IMG/VR virus record: IMGVR_UViG_3300049846_000503
Location: 1 to 51,193 of that record
Reading direction: 5' to 3' (one strand)
Source of the DNA: a virus
Length of the DNA: 51,193 nt
Shown: piece after piece, positions 8,316 to 13,193 of the stretch
How the letters are laid out: each line of letters starts with the position of its first letter
How positions within the stretch are numbered: the stretch's first letter is position 1
Notes under the pieces: model-generated
Databases searched by the model: none
What the model saw: only the letters and a program-made list of their open reading frames with translations
Told to the model about the DNA's origin: nothing
Made by a program: the position numbers and the translations under genes

Positions 8316-8457
8316 CGCGCATGTGGTAGACTACTTGACGGTCAGCCTCGACCGCCTAGGCTACCCTGAGCGCTGCGGCGGGCTCTGCGTGCCGCCACAA
8401 TACCGTCCTTGGCTCCAAGAACCCGAAAAACTCGCTCCAACTCGCCTAAGTAAATAG
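8272..8457 (+). CDS. Small protein overlapping the thyX 3' end, 61 aa
   Basis: ATG at 8272 has GGAGGT eight bases upstream, inside thyX, and overlaps thyX by 44 bases. Product MSKKTSRTKSAQPANAHVVDYLTVSLDRLGY... then a Cys pair (CGGLC) and a Pro-rich tail. The good ribosome site favours a real gene; the long overlap argues for caution. No family recognised. Confidence 0.45.
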   Translation: MSKKTSRTKSAQPANAHVVDYLTVSLDRLGYPERCGGLCVPPQYRPWLQEPEKLAPTRLSK

Positions 8458-8491
8458 AGGGGTGTATTTCGCGCCCAGTAGTGAACGGTCG

Positions 8492-8517
8492 GGAACCCCA
8501 CCGTTCTTCGGGGTTCC
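8492..8517 (+). promoter_or_regulatory. Hairpin covering the ribosome site of the next gene
   Basis: Perfect 8-bp inverted repeat GGAACCCC (8492-8499) / GGGGTTCC (8510-8517) with a 10-base loop. It ends two bases before the ATG at 8520, so the GGGG ribosome site is paired. It may delay translation or act as a weak terminator; no T-run follows. Confidence 0.6.
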
Positions 8518-8519
8518 AG

Positions 8520-8852
8520 ATGGTCGAAGTTGTGGCATCAGAAGTATTGCTGCGTTTCATCGCGGCTCTTGGCATGTTCGCCGCCTGCGTCTTCATCTTT
8601 CGAGGACTCTTCATTCGGAAGGCGCTGCGCCCAAGGGTAGTCTGGCTGCATGTCCTCATCGTCACCAGCCTGACCTTCCTCTGGCGGCTCCTAGTGCTAC
8701 TCGTAGCCTCACCGGACCTGTTCCCCGACGAGTTCATCCCGACATTTCTCGCTTGGGTGCAGCCGTTCAATCAGGTCGTCTACGCGCTCAACGCGGTTTC
8801 GCTCATCCTGCTGGCTGTCGTAAGCCAGCGCCGGAGGAACGGGGATGGGTGA
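8520..8852 (+). CDS. Membrane protein, 110 aa, about three transmembrane segments
   Basis: The start is uncertain: ATG 8520 (GGGG upstream, inside a hairpin) or GTG 8481. From 8520 the product MVEVVASEVLLRFIAALGMF... has hydrophobic segments near residues 8-28, 40-60 and 84-104 and a basic tail (RRRNGDG). It overlaps the next gene by 8 bases. No family recognised; it could be an accessory membrane protein of an early operon. Confidence 0.6.
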   Translation: MVEVVASEVLLRFIAALGMFAACVFIFRGLFIRKALRPRVVWLHVLIVTSLTFLWRLLVLLVASPDLFPDEFIPTFLAWVQPFNQVVYALNAVSLILLAVVSQRRRNGDG

Positions 8853-9219
8853 GACATCGATTGCTAACCTCGTCGCGCTAATCGTCGCGGTTCTCGGTGC
8901 CCTAGGTGGCCTCGCTGCCTTCCTCAAGGTCACTTCCGACAATGCTAGGTCGGTCGGTGAGGGAGCGAAGTCCGTCAGTGACGGAGCGAAGACGGTCGTT
9001 GACCTGATGAACGAGCGCATCACGAGCAATGAAGGAAGACTTGACAGCCTCGAAGACTATGTAGTACACTTCGATGTGTGGGCGGACAGGCTGCTTGACA
9101 TCCTCGACCGAGCCATTACAATGTTGCCTGACGCGCTGAGGACCCAGTTCGAGTCCGAGGCGACCAAAATCAAGACCACGAGGCCAAAGCGACCTCATCT
9201 AGGAAAGGGGGCGGAATGA
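8845..9219 (+). CDS. Membrane-anchored coiled-coil protein, 124 aa
   Basis: ATG at 8845 overlaps the previous stop. One N-terminal membrane segment (IANLVALIVAVLGALGGLAAFL, residues 6-27) is followed by a long helical, charged region (SVGEGAKSVSDGAKTVVDLMNERITSNEGRLDSLEDY) and a basic C-terminus. The topology resembles phage membrane-anchored spanin- or holin-associated proteins, but it is far from the lysis genes at 39650-41009. Confidence 0.6.
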   Translation: MGETSIANLVALIVAVLGALGGLAAFLKVTSDNARSVGEGAKSVSDGAKTVVDLMNERITSNEGRLDSLEDYVVHFDVWADRLLDILDRAITMLPDALRTQFESEATKIKTTRPKRPHLGKGAE

Positions 9220-9245
9220 TGATACTTCTCTAGAAAGGAGGTATC

Positions 9246-9410
9246 ATGCAGTCTGCAAAGGATGCCCTCGCCGCTCTTCCCAAGCCGAAGAAGCGACAGA
9301 AGGGCAAGTCCAACCGCAAGCACGGACGCAACTACCGATGGGATGGGCAGACCCACTCCACGACCAAGTACCGCGCCCGACACGGCATTCCGAACGGTCC
9401 CCGAAAATAG
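9246..9410 (+). CDS. Small very basic protein, 54 aa
   Basis: ATG at 9246 follows an excellent ribosome site (AAAGGAGGT). Product MQSAKDALAALPKPKKRQKG... is rich in Lys/Arg/His, ending RARHGIPNGPRK, so nucleic-acid binding is likely. It is the last protein gene before the tRNA array, only four bases before that array's promoter. Confidence 0.65.
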   Translation: MQSAKDALAALPKPKKRQKGKSNRKHGRNYRWDGQTHSTTKYRARHGIPNGPRK

Positions 9411-9413
9411 CAT

Positions 9414-9442
9414 TTGCAAATGTCGGGCACCTGTGGTAGATT
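9414..9442 (+). promoter_or_regulatory. Sigma70-type promoter of the tRNA array
   Basis: TTGCAA (9414-9419), 17-base spacer, TAGATT (9437-9442), with an extended -10 context TGTGG. The same TTGCAA...TGTGGTA pattern occurs on the minus strand at 48102-48131. Transcription should start near 9449, about 98 bases before the first tRNA. Confidence 0.7.
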
Positions 9443-9546
9443 TCATTCACTGACCTCGCTGGACCGGCTACGCCGGTTGGGGAAGCCCACCCGCAGTGAG
9501 GGTACGACAACGGGAGCGCTCCGAGCCTGACCCAACAGGAGCCAAT
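9443..9546 (+). other. Leader of the tRNA transcript
   Basis: About 100 bases without a gene between promoter and first tRNA. It contains a short hairpin (ACCGGC-TAC-GCCGGT, about 9462-9476). Nothing else recognised. Confidence 0.5.
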
Positions 9547-9631
9547 GGAAGCACCTACTGGTGCAGTAAGCGACTTGGAAAGTCGTGATTGCCGAAAGGC
9601 AGTACAGGTTCGAGTCCTGTTGCTTCCGCCA
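9547..9631 (+). tRNA. tRNA-Ser(GGA)
   Basis: Acceptor GGAAGCA/TGCTTCC, anticodon loop TTGGAAA, long variable arm (class II), T-loop TTCGAGT, encoded CCA. Reads UCC/UCU. Confidence 0.93.
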
Positions 9632-9633
9632 AT

Positions 9634-9706
9634 GCGTATGTGGTGTAGTGGTAGCACGCGGGGCACTGCCCCGAGGCCGGGGTTCGAGTCCGACTGCAGC
9701 GCACCA
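9634..9706 (+). pseudogene. Degenerate tRNA
   Basis: The D-arm (GTGTAGTGGTAGCAC), T-loop (GGTTCGAGTCC) and CCA end are intact. The acceptor stem has mismatches in its last three pairs, the T stem is largely unpaired, and the GC-rich anticodon arm gives no loop with T33. No anticodon can be assigned. Probably a decayed tRNA. Confidence 0.6.
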
Positions 9707-9708
9707 AT

Positions 9709-9793
9709 GGATGCTCGTATAGGAGCACTACGCCGCCTCGAAAGCGGTGAGAACCGAAAGGTTGTAGGGGTTCGAGTCCCTTAGCATCCGCCA
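9709..9793 (+). tRNA. tRNA-Ser(CGA)
   Basis: Acceptor GGATGCT/AGCATCC, loop CTCGAAA, long variable arm, encoded CCA. Reads UCG. Confidence 0.93.
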
Positions 9794-9795
9794 AT

Positions 9796-9880
9796 GGAAG
9801 CACCTATGGGTGCAGTACGCCTCGTGCTAAGGGGTGAGGGCCGAAAGGCCGTGTGCGTTCGAGTCGCACTGCTTCCGCCA
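9796..9880 (+). tRNA. tRNA-Ser(GCT)
   Basis: Acceptor GGAAGCA/TGCTTCC, loop GTGCTAA, long variable arm, encoded CCA. Reads AGC/AGU. Confidence 0.9.
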
Positions 9881-9882
9881 AT

Positions 9883-9969
9883 GGATGCTCCCACCGGAGC
9901 GGTTAGCCGTCTTGAAAACGGCGAGGGCTGTCAAAGGCCGTACAGGTTCGAGTCCTGTAGCATCCGCCA
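9883..9969 (+). tRNA. tRNA-Ser(TGA)
   Basis: Acceptor GGATGCT/AGCATCC, loop CTTGAAA, long variable arm, encoded CCA. Fourth serine tRNA in a row; with the others it covers all six Ser codons. Confidence 0.93.
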
Positions 9970-10019
9970 ACTACATGCGTGCCGTCCTGCATAACGACAT
10001 CAACTTCTGGTACCGGGGG

Positions 10020-10049
10020 TTGACAGTATGGGCCGACTTGTGCTACGAT
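10020..10049 (+). promoter_or_regulatory. Internal promoter within the tRNA array
   Basis: TTGACA (10020-10025), 18-base spacer, TACGAT (10044-10049). It lies in the 94-base gap after the serine cluster, 15 bases upstream of tRNA-Pro, and should restart transcription of the array. Confidence 0.7.
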
Positions 10050-10063
10050 AAGGCACTGACAAT

Positions 10064-10137
10064 CAGAGTGTGGCGTAGAGGCTGCGCACGCGGTTTGGGG
10101 CCGTGAGACGGGGGTTCGAGTCCCTCTACTCTGACCA
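10064..10137 (+). tRNA. tRNA-Pro(TGG)
   Basis: Acceptor CAGAGTG/TACTCTG, loop TTTGGGG, T-loop TTCGAGT, encoded CCA. The only proline tRNA; a U34 anticodon can read all CCN. Confidence 0.88.
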
Positions 10138-10139
10138 AT

Positions 10140-10214
10140 GGGGGTGTGGCGCAACGGGAGCGCAGGTGCTTTGCAAGCACAAGGTTCAGGGTTCGAGTCC
10201 CTGTATCTCCACCA
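10140..10214 (+). tRNA. tRNA-Ala(TGC)
   Basis: Acceptor GGGGGTG/TATCTCC with several G-U pairs, loop TTTGCAA, encoded CCA, two bases after the previous tRNA. Confidence 0.9.
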
Positions 10215-10216
10215 AT

Positions 10217-10298
10217 GGGTCGGATGGGTGCTGGATTACCCAAGGGTCTGTAAAACCCCCGTTTCGACATGCAGGTTCGAGTCCTGCTCGGCCCACCA
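10217..10298 (+). tRNA. tRNA-Tyr(GTA)
   Basis: Acceptor GGGTCGG/TCGGCCC, loop CTGTAAA, long variable arm as normal for bacterial Tyr, encoded CCA. Confidence 0.9.
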
Positions 10299-10300
10299 AT

Positions 10301-10381
10301 AGACCACGCACTAACCGAACGGGAGTTCGGAGCCGCCTCCAAAGCGGCCAGTCAGGGGTTCGAGTCCTCCGGGGTCTGCCA
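10301..10381 (+). tRNA. tRNA-Trp(CCA)
   Basis: Acceptor AGACCAC/GGGGTCT (one mismatch), loop CTCCAAA, discriminator G, encoded CCA. The D region is longer than usual and can fold as CCGAAC/GTTCGG. Confidence 0.82.
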
Positions 10382-10382
10382 T

Positions 10383-10458
10383 GCCTTGCAAGCACATTTG
10401 GCTGTGCAACTGTTTCGTAAACAGTAGGTAAAGGGTTCGAGTCCCTTGCTTGGCTCCA
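10383..10458 (+). tRNA. tRNA-Thr(CGT)
   Basis: Loop TTCGTAA, encoded CCA. Acceptor GCCTTGC/GCTTGGC has tandem T-T mismatches at pairs 4 and 5, shared with tRNA-Thr(GGT). Confidence 0.85.
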
Positions 10459-10459
10459 T

Positions 10460-10535
10460 GCCCGGTTAGTTTAGCGGCGAAAACAGTAGTTTTACACACT
10501 ACTTACCGAAGGTTCGAGTCCTTCATCGGGTACCA
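10460..10535 (+). tRNA. tRNA-Val(TAC)
   Basis: Acceptor GCCCGGT/ATCGGGT, anticodon stem GTAGT/ACTAC, loop TTTACAC, encoded CCA. Confidence 0.88.
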
Positions 10536-10536
10536 T

Positions 10537-10612
10537 GCCTTGATAGCACAATCGGCGGTGCGCGTCCTTGGTAAGGACGAGGCTCCGGGTTCGAGTCCCG
10601 GTCTTGGCTCCA
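10537..10612 (+). tRNA. tRNA-Thr(GGT)
   Basis: Loop TTGGTAA, encoded CCA. Acceptor GCCTTGA/TCTTGGC keeps the tandem T-T mismatch seen in tRNA-Thr(CGT). Confidence 0.88.
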
Positions 10613-10613
10613 T

Positions 10614-10689
10614 AGCAGGCGGCTAGGTCGGTATCTGGCAGGGCTCATAACCCTTGCAATCTCGGTTCGACTCCGAGGCACTGCAACCA
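10614..10689 (+). tRNA. Initiator-like tRNA-Met(CAT)
   Basis: Anticodon arm GGG-CTCATAA-CCC carries the three G-C pairs typical of initiator tRNA, the 3' end is GCAACCA, and pair 1-72 is an A-A mismatch, another initiator trait. Two other acceptor pairs are weak. A second CAT tRNA at 13483 lacks these traits. Confidence 0.75.
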
Positions 10690-10690
10690 T

Positions 10691-10767
10691 GTCACCTTGG
10701 CCAAGTCGGTTAAGGCACCTGCCTCTCAAGCAGGAAATCGAGGGTTCGAGTCCCTTAGGTGATACCA
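10691..10767 (+). tRNA. tRNA-Glu(CTC)
   Basis: Acceptor GTCACCT/AGGTGAT, anticodon stem CCTGC/GCAGG, loop CTCTCAA, encoded CCA. Confidence 0.9.
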
Positions 10768-10769
10768 AT

Positions 10770-10844
10770 GCAACATTGACATAGAGGCTGTGTCTCTGCC
10801 TTCCAAGCAGGTGAACGAGGGTTCGAGTCCCTCATGTTGCTCCA
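10770..10844 (+). tRNA. tRNA-Gly(TCC)
   Basis: Acceptor GCAACAT/ATGTTGC, loop CTTCCAA, encoded CCA. Confidence 0.92.
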
Positions 10845-10845
10845 A

Positions 10846-10920
10846 GGTTCTTTAGCCAAGAGGCAAGGCGGGTGCCTGCAAAGCACTCCATCGTGGGTTC
10901 GAGTCCCACAGGAACCTCCA
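10846..10920 (+). tRNA. tRNA-Cys(GCA)
   Basis: Acceptor GGTTCTT/AGGAACC, loop CTGCAAA, discriminator T, encoded CCA; one base after the previous tRNA. Confidence 0.92.
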
Positions 10921-10922
10921 AT

Positions 10923-10998
10923 ACCTTCGTAGTTCAGTGGATGAACAGCGGTCTTCTAAGCCGCGTGTACGCTGGTTCGAGTCCAGTCGAAGGTGCCA
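10923..10998 (+). tRNA. tRNA-Arg(TCT)
   Basis: Acceptor ACCTTCG/CGAAGGT, loop CTTCTAA, D-arm with TAGTTCAG, encoded CCA. Confidence 0.93.
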
Positions 10999-11002
10999 TG
11001 TT

Positions 11003-11031
11003 GGTGCAACCGGCCCTAATCCGGTTGCACC
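11003..11031 (+). other. Perfect 11-bp hairpin between tRNA-Arg and the HNH gene
   Basis: GGTGCAACCGG (11003-11013) pairs with CCGGTTGCACC (11021-11031) over a 7-base loop. No T-run follows. It may mark RNA processing or be part of the HNH element's left boundary. Confidence 0.7.
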
Positions 11032-11054
11032 GGCTGCTTATTAGGGAGGCAGCG

Positions 11055-11375
11055 ATGTACCACAACAAGAAGCACTACGAGGCAAACAAGGAATACTACT
11101 TCGCAAGAAATGAAGCGAAGCGCCGCGAAATGCAGGTATGGATGCGAGGTCTAAAGTCCGCTCCGTGTACTGACTGCGGGAATACATTTCCTTGGTATGT
11201 CATGGATTTTGACCATGTTACCGGCGATAAGGTCGGAGACATCAGCAGACTGATGCGCCGACACGCTTGGCAAAAGGTCCGAGAAGAACTCCTAAAGTGC
11301 GAACTTGTTTGTGCGAACTGCCATAGGGAAAGAACATACCAGCGTAGCGCAATGGACAGCGCAGAGGCTTCCTAA
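11055..11375 (+). CDS. HNH-type endonuclease inside the tRNA array, 106 aa
   Basis: ATG at 11055 with AGGGAGG upstream. MYHNKKHYEANKEYYFARNE... is a basic N-terminal helix, then CTDCGNTFP, 'MDFDHVTGDK' (catalytic-type DH) and 'CELVCANCHRERTY' (second Cys pair and His): the HNH/zinc-finger layout common in phage free-standing homing endonucleases. Its last 38 bases are also the first 38 bases of tRNA-Arg(CCT), so gene and tRNA are fused in sequence. This is the only protein gene in the array and looks like an insertion. Confidence 0.82.
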   Translation: MYHNKKHYEANKEYYFARNEAKRREMQVWMRGLKSAPCTDCGNTFPWYVMDFDHVTGDKVGDISRLMRRHAWQKVREELLKCELVCANCHRERTYQRSAMDSAEAS

Positions 11376-11414
11376 GCCTAAGATTTGCAGGTTCGAGTCC
11401 TGTCGTTGGTGCCA
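11338..11414 (+). tRNA. tRNA-Arg(CCT), overlapping the HNH gene
   Basis: Acceptor ACCAGCG/CGTTGGT, loop TTCCTAA, T-loop TTCGAGT, encoded CCA. The 5' half doubles as the HNH coding end including its stop. Confidence 0.9.
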
Positions 11415-11416
11415 AT

Positions 11417-11491
11417 GGTGTTACAAGCCTTGTAGCGAGGCAGTGGCCTGTGAAGCCGCCAAGCAGAGTGCGACTCTCTGGTATCACCCCA
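11417..11491 (+). tRNA. tRNA-His(GTG)
   Basis: Acceptor GGTGTTA/TATCACC (one mismatch), loop CTGTGAA, discriminator C73 as expected for His, encoded CCA. T-loop TGCGACT is atypical. No genomic G at position -1. Confidence 0.85.
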
Positions 11492-11493
11492 AT

Positions 11494-11568
11494 GTCCGTT
11501 TAGCGCAGCGGTAGCGCACCACCCCGACATGGTGGGGGTCAGAGGTCCGAACCCTCTAATGGACACCA
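11494..11568 (+). tRNA. tRNA-Val(GAC) with C33
   Basis: Acceptor GTCCGTT/AATGGAC, stem CCACC/GGTGG. The loop is CCGACAT, so position 33 is C, not the near-universal T. T-loop TCCGAAC is also unusual. Encoded CCA. Confidence 0.85.
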
Positions 11569-11569
11569 A

Positions 11570-11646
11570 CGCTCTGTACCCCAAATGGCAGAGGGAACCG
11601 GCTCAAACCCGGTGTAGTGGGAGTTCGAGTCTCCCGAGAGCGACCA
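11570..11646 (+). tRNA. tRNA-Leu(CAA), class I size
   Basis: Acceptor CGCTCTG/GAGAGCG, stem ACCGG/CCGGT, loop CTCAAAC, discriminator A, encoded CCA. The variable region is only five bases (GTAGT), whereas bacterial Leu tRNAs normally have a long arm. G7-G66 mismatch. Confidence 0.82.
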
Positions 11647-11667
11647 AACGAGCCGCACGATTAGGTG

Positions 11668-11696
11668 TTGACAGGTGGTTCAGCACCTGCTATACT
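11668..11696 (+). promoter_or_regulatory. Strong sigma70 promoter of the RNase P RNA
   Basis: TTGACA (11668-11673), 17-base spacer, TATACT (11691-11696). Start expected near 11703, exactly where the RNase P RNA's closing stem begins. Confidence 0.88.
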
Positions 11697-11703
11697 GCAC
11701 AGC

Positions 11704-12027
11704 AGAAGGACGGACTGACGCGCAAATCCGGTGACTTGTTCCCGGTGAGTGAGGAAAGTCTCCGCTCTTGGTGACAGCGTAGGGGCTAACGGCCCTCCAC
11801 CGAAAGGTGCGGATTAGAGCAACAGTGACGATGCCGCGCAAGCGGAGTGAAACGGGCAATCTCTACGCGGAGAAAGTCAGGACCCTATCGGGGAGTCACA
11901 CCACGGGTCCGGGTGACGAAAAGAGTCGGCTGGCAACAGACGACCAAGTTGGATGTCAGTCTTCTGTCGTGGGAGCCTTCGGGCGTTCGGACCACGGGAT
12001 AACAGAACGGGGCTTACAGTCCTTCTA
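11704..12027 (+). ncRNA. rnpB: RNase P RNA, bacterial A-type, compact
   Basis: Catalytic RNA that removes tRNA 5' leaders. Closing stem P1: AGAAGGAC (11704-11711) with GTCCTTCT (12019-12026). Universal core: GAGGAAAGTC (11751-11760) and ACAGAACGGGGCTTA (12002-12016). Between them the order matches E. coli RnpB: a P8-like hairpin with a TAAC loop (11781-11796), a P9-like hairpin CACC-GAAA-GGTG (11798-11809), then TAGAGCAACAGTGA, CCGCGCAAGCGG, and GCAATCTCTACGCGGAGAAAG, which aligns with GTAAACTCCACCCGGAGCAAG. At about 324 nt it is shorter than the 377 nt E. coli RNA; the P13/P14 part seems absent. Own promoter upstream; flanked on both sides by tRNAs. No RNase P protein gene was seen, so it would need the host protein. 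Confidence 0.93.
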
Positions 12028-12033
12028 ACACAT

Positions 12034-12108
12034 TGCTTCTTGGCCAAATGGTAAGGCAGGTGGTTCTGAGCCATCAGAGTCAAGGTTCGAGTCCTTGAGA
12101 AGCAGCCA
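12034..12108 (+). tRNA. tRNA-Gln(CTG)
   Basis: Acceptor TGCTTCT/AGAAGCA, loop TTCTGAG, discriminator G, encoded CCA. First tRNA after the RNase P RNA, only seven bases away. Confidence 0.9.
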
Positions 12109-12110
12109 TG

Positions 12111-12160
12111 GGTCTGTTAGTTCGACTACGGAGCGGTGATTAGCCCGCGCAGGCCACAAC
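12111..12160 (+). pseudogene. Likely 5' remnant of a tRNA
   Basis: GGGTCTGTTAGTTCGACTACGG... resembles an acceptor strand, D-arm and part of an anticodon arm, but there is no T-arm or matching 3' strand before the next tRNA begins at 12161. Confidence 0.4.
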
Positions 12161-12236
12161 GGGGACATAGCACAATCGGGAGTGCAAGACGCTGGCAGTG
12201 TCTAGGTTGCAGGTTCGAGTCCTGTTGTTTCCACCA
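12161..12236 (+). tRNA. tRNA-Ala(GGC)
   Basis: Acceptor GGGGACA/TGTTTCC with G-T pairs, anticodon stem AGACG/TGTCT, loop CTGGCAG, encoded CCA. Confidence 0.88.
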
Positions 12237-12238
12237 AT

Positions 12239-12316
12239 GCCGTCTTAGCCAAACAGGACTAAGGCACCTGCCTTTCAAGCAGGAGAATACGGGTTCGAGC
12301 CCCGTAGACGGTACCA
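12239..12316 (+). tRNA. tRNA-Glu(TTC)
   Basis: Acceptor GCCGTCT/AGACGGT, stem CCTGC/GCAGG, loop CTTTCAA, encoded CCA. Confidence 0.92.
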
Positions 12317-12318
12317 AT

Positions 12319-12394
12319 CTCTCTTTAACTCAGTGGACAGAGTACGGCGCTTCGAACGCTGTAGTCGCGGGTTCGAGTCCTGCAAGAGAGGCCA
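12319..12394 (+). tRNA. tRNA-Arg(TCG)
   Basis: Acceptor CTCTCTT/AAGAGAG, loop CTTCGAA, discriminator G, encoded CCA. Confidence 0.9.
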
Positions 12395-12395
12395 T

Positions 12396-12473
12396 ACCTA
12401 CTTGGCGCAGTTGGATTAGCGCACAGCCCTGCGAAGGCTGAGGTCGTCCGTTCGAGTCGGATAGTAGGTGCCA
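12396..12473 (+). tRNA. tRNA-Arg(GCG)
   Basis: Acceptor ACCTACT/AGTAGGT, stem CAGCC/GGCTG, loop CTGCGAA, encoded CCA. GCG replaces the usual bacterial ACG anticodon for CGU/CGC. Confidence 0.92.
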
Positions 12474-12475
12474 AT

Positions 12476-12552
12476 GCTGTTGTACCCCAATAGGCAGAGG
12501 GAGCAGGTCGAGAGCCTGTTCAGTGTGGGTTCGAGTCCCACGGGCAGCACCA
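12476..12552 (+). tRNA. tRNA-Leu(GAG), class I size, C33
   Basis: Acceptor GCTGTTG/GGGCAGC with G7-G66 mismatch, stem GCAGG/CCTGT, loop TCGAGAG with C at position 33, short variable region, discriminator A, encoded CCA. Confidence 0.82.
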
Positions 12553-12554
12553 AA

Positions 12555-12632
12555 CACACCGTACCCCAATCTGGCAGAGGGAGCGCGTTCAGACCGCGTA
12601 CAGTGCGAGTTCGAGTCTCGCGGGTGTGACCA
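12555..12632 (+). tRNA. tRNA-Leu(CAG), class I size
   Basis: Acceptor CACACCG/GGGTGTG with G7-G66 mismatch, stem GCGCG/CGCGT, loop TTCAGAC, short variable region, discriminator A, encoded CCA. Same D-arm block (TACCCCAA...GGCAGAGGGA) as the other two Leu tRNAs. Confidence 0.85.
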
Positions 12633-12633
12633 T

Positions 12634-12726
12634 GACCTTTCCCTACCTGAGCCGAGGGGCTGCTGCAGCGCCCGCTAGGGTATAACTGGGGTGAGAGTCC
12701 GTCTGGCGCGCGGGCAAGGGTCTTCA
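12634..12726 (+). ncRNA. Unassigned tRNA-like RNA
   Basis: The ends pair like an acceptor stem: GACCTTT (12634-12640) with AAGGGTC (12716-12722), followed by TTCA in place of N-CCA. The interior is GC-rich with stems (GGGC...GCCC) but has no TTCGA T-loop and no readable anticodon. Its spacing in the array fits a tRNA slot. Could be a degenerate class II tRNA. Confidence 0.4.
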
Positions 12727-12728
12727 AT

Positions 12729-12804
12729 GGGCGGGTAGTTCAACGGATGAACGGTGGTCCCTTAAACCATACGCATGAGGGTTCGAGTCCCTTTCCGCTC
12801 TCCA
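12729..12804 (+). tRNA. tRNA-Lys(CTT) with C33
   Basis: Acceptor GGGCGGG/TCCGCTC, stem GTGGT/ACCAT, loop CCCTTAA, so position 33 is C. Encoded CCA. Confidence 0.83.
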
Positions 12805-12805
12805 T

Positions 12806-12881
12806 TCTTGTGTAGGACAATCGGTAGTCCGCGCGGCTGTTAACCGTACCGTTGGTGGTTCGAGTCCACCCGCAAGAGCCA
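12806..12881 (+). tRNA. tRNA-Asn(GTT)
   Basis: Acceptor TCTTGTG/CGCAAGA, loop CTGTTAA, discriminator G, encoded CCA. Confidence 0.9.
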
Positions 12882-12883
12882 AT

Positions 12884-12959
12884 ACTGTAGTAGCACAATG
12901 GCTAGTGCGTCGGCTTGCCAAGTCGAAGGCTACGGGTTCGAGTCCCGTTTACAGTACCA
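12884..12959 (+). tRNA. tRNA-Gly(GCC)
   Basis: Acceptor ACTGTAG/TTACAGT, loop TTGCCAA, encoded CCA. Confidence 0.9.
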
Positions 12960-12961
12960 AA

Positions 12962-13040
12962 CCTCTCTGAGCACGGTAGGTATGCGTGCAGCCGTCTGAT
13001 AAGCGGCAGGCCGCTGGTTCGAGTCCAGCAGTGAGGACCA
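12962..13040 (+). tRNA. tRNA-Ile(GAT)
   Basis: Acceptor CCTCTCT/AGTGAGG (one mismatch), stem GCCGT/GCGGC, loop CTGATAA, encoded CCA. Confidence 0.9.
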
Positions 13041-13042
13041 AT

Positions 13043-13118
13043 GCTCTCGCAGTCTGCGGGTAGGGATGCTGGCTTGTCACGCCAGCGGCAGTGGGTTCGA
13101 GTCCCATGGAGAGCGCCA
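13043..13118 (+). tRNA. tRNA-Asp(GTC)
   Basis: Acceptor GCTCTCG/GGAGAGC (last pair G-G), stem CTGGC/GCCAG, loop TTGTCAC, discriminator G, encoded CCA. Confidence 0.9.
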
Positions 13119-13119
13119 A

Positions 13120-13193
13120 GCCTCTATCGTTTAACGGTAGGACAGTTGCCTTGTAAACAACTGGTTCCGGTTCGAGTCCGGGTGGAGGCTCCA
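13120..13193 (+). tRNA. tRNA-Thr(TGT)
   Basis: Acceptor GCCTCTA/TGGAGGC fully paired, unlike the other two Thr tRNAs. Loop CTTGTAA, encoded CCA. Confidence 0.9.

Noticed and set aside
9449-9546. An additional tRNA in the leader of the array
   Set aside because: No T-loop, CCA or acceptor pairing.
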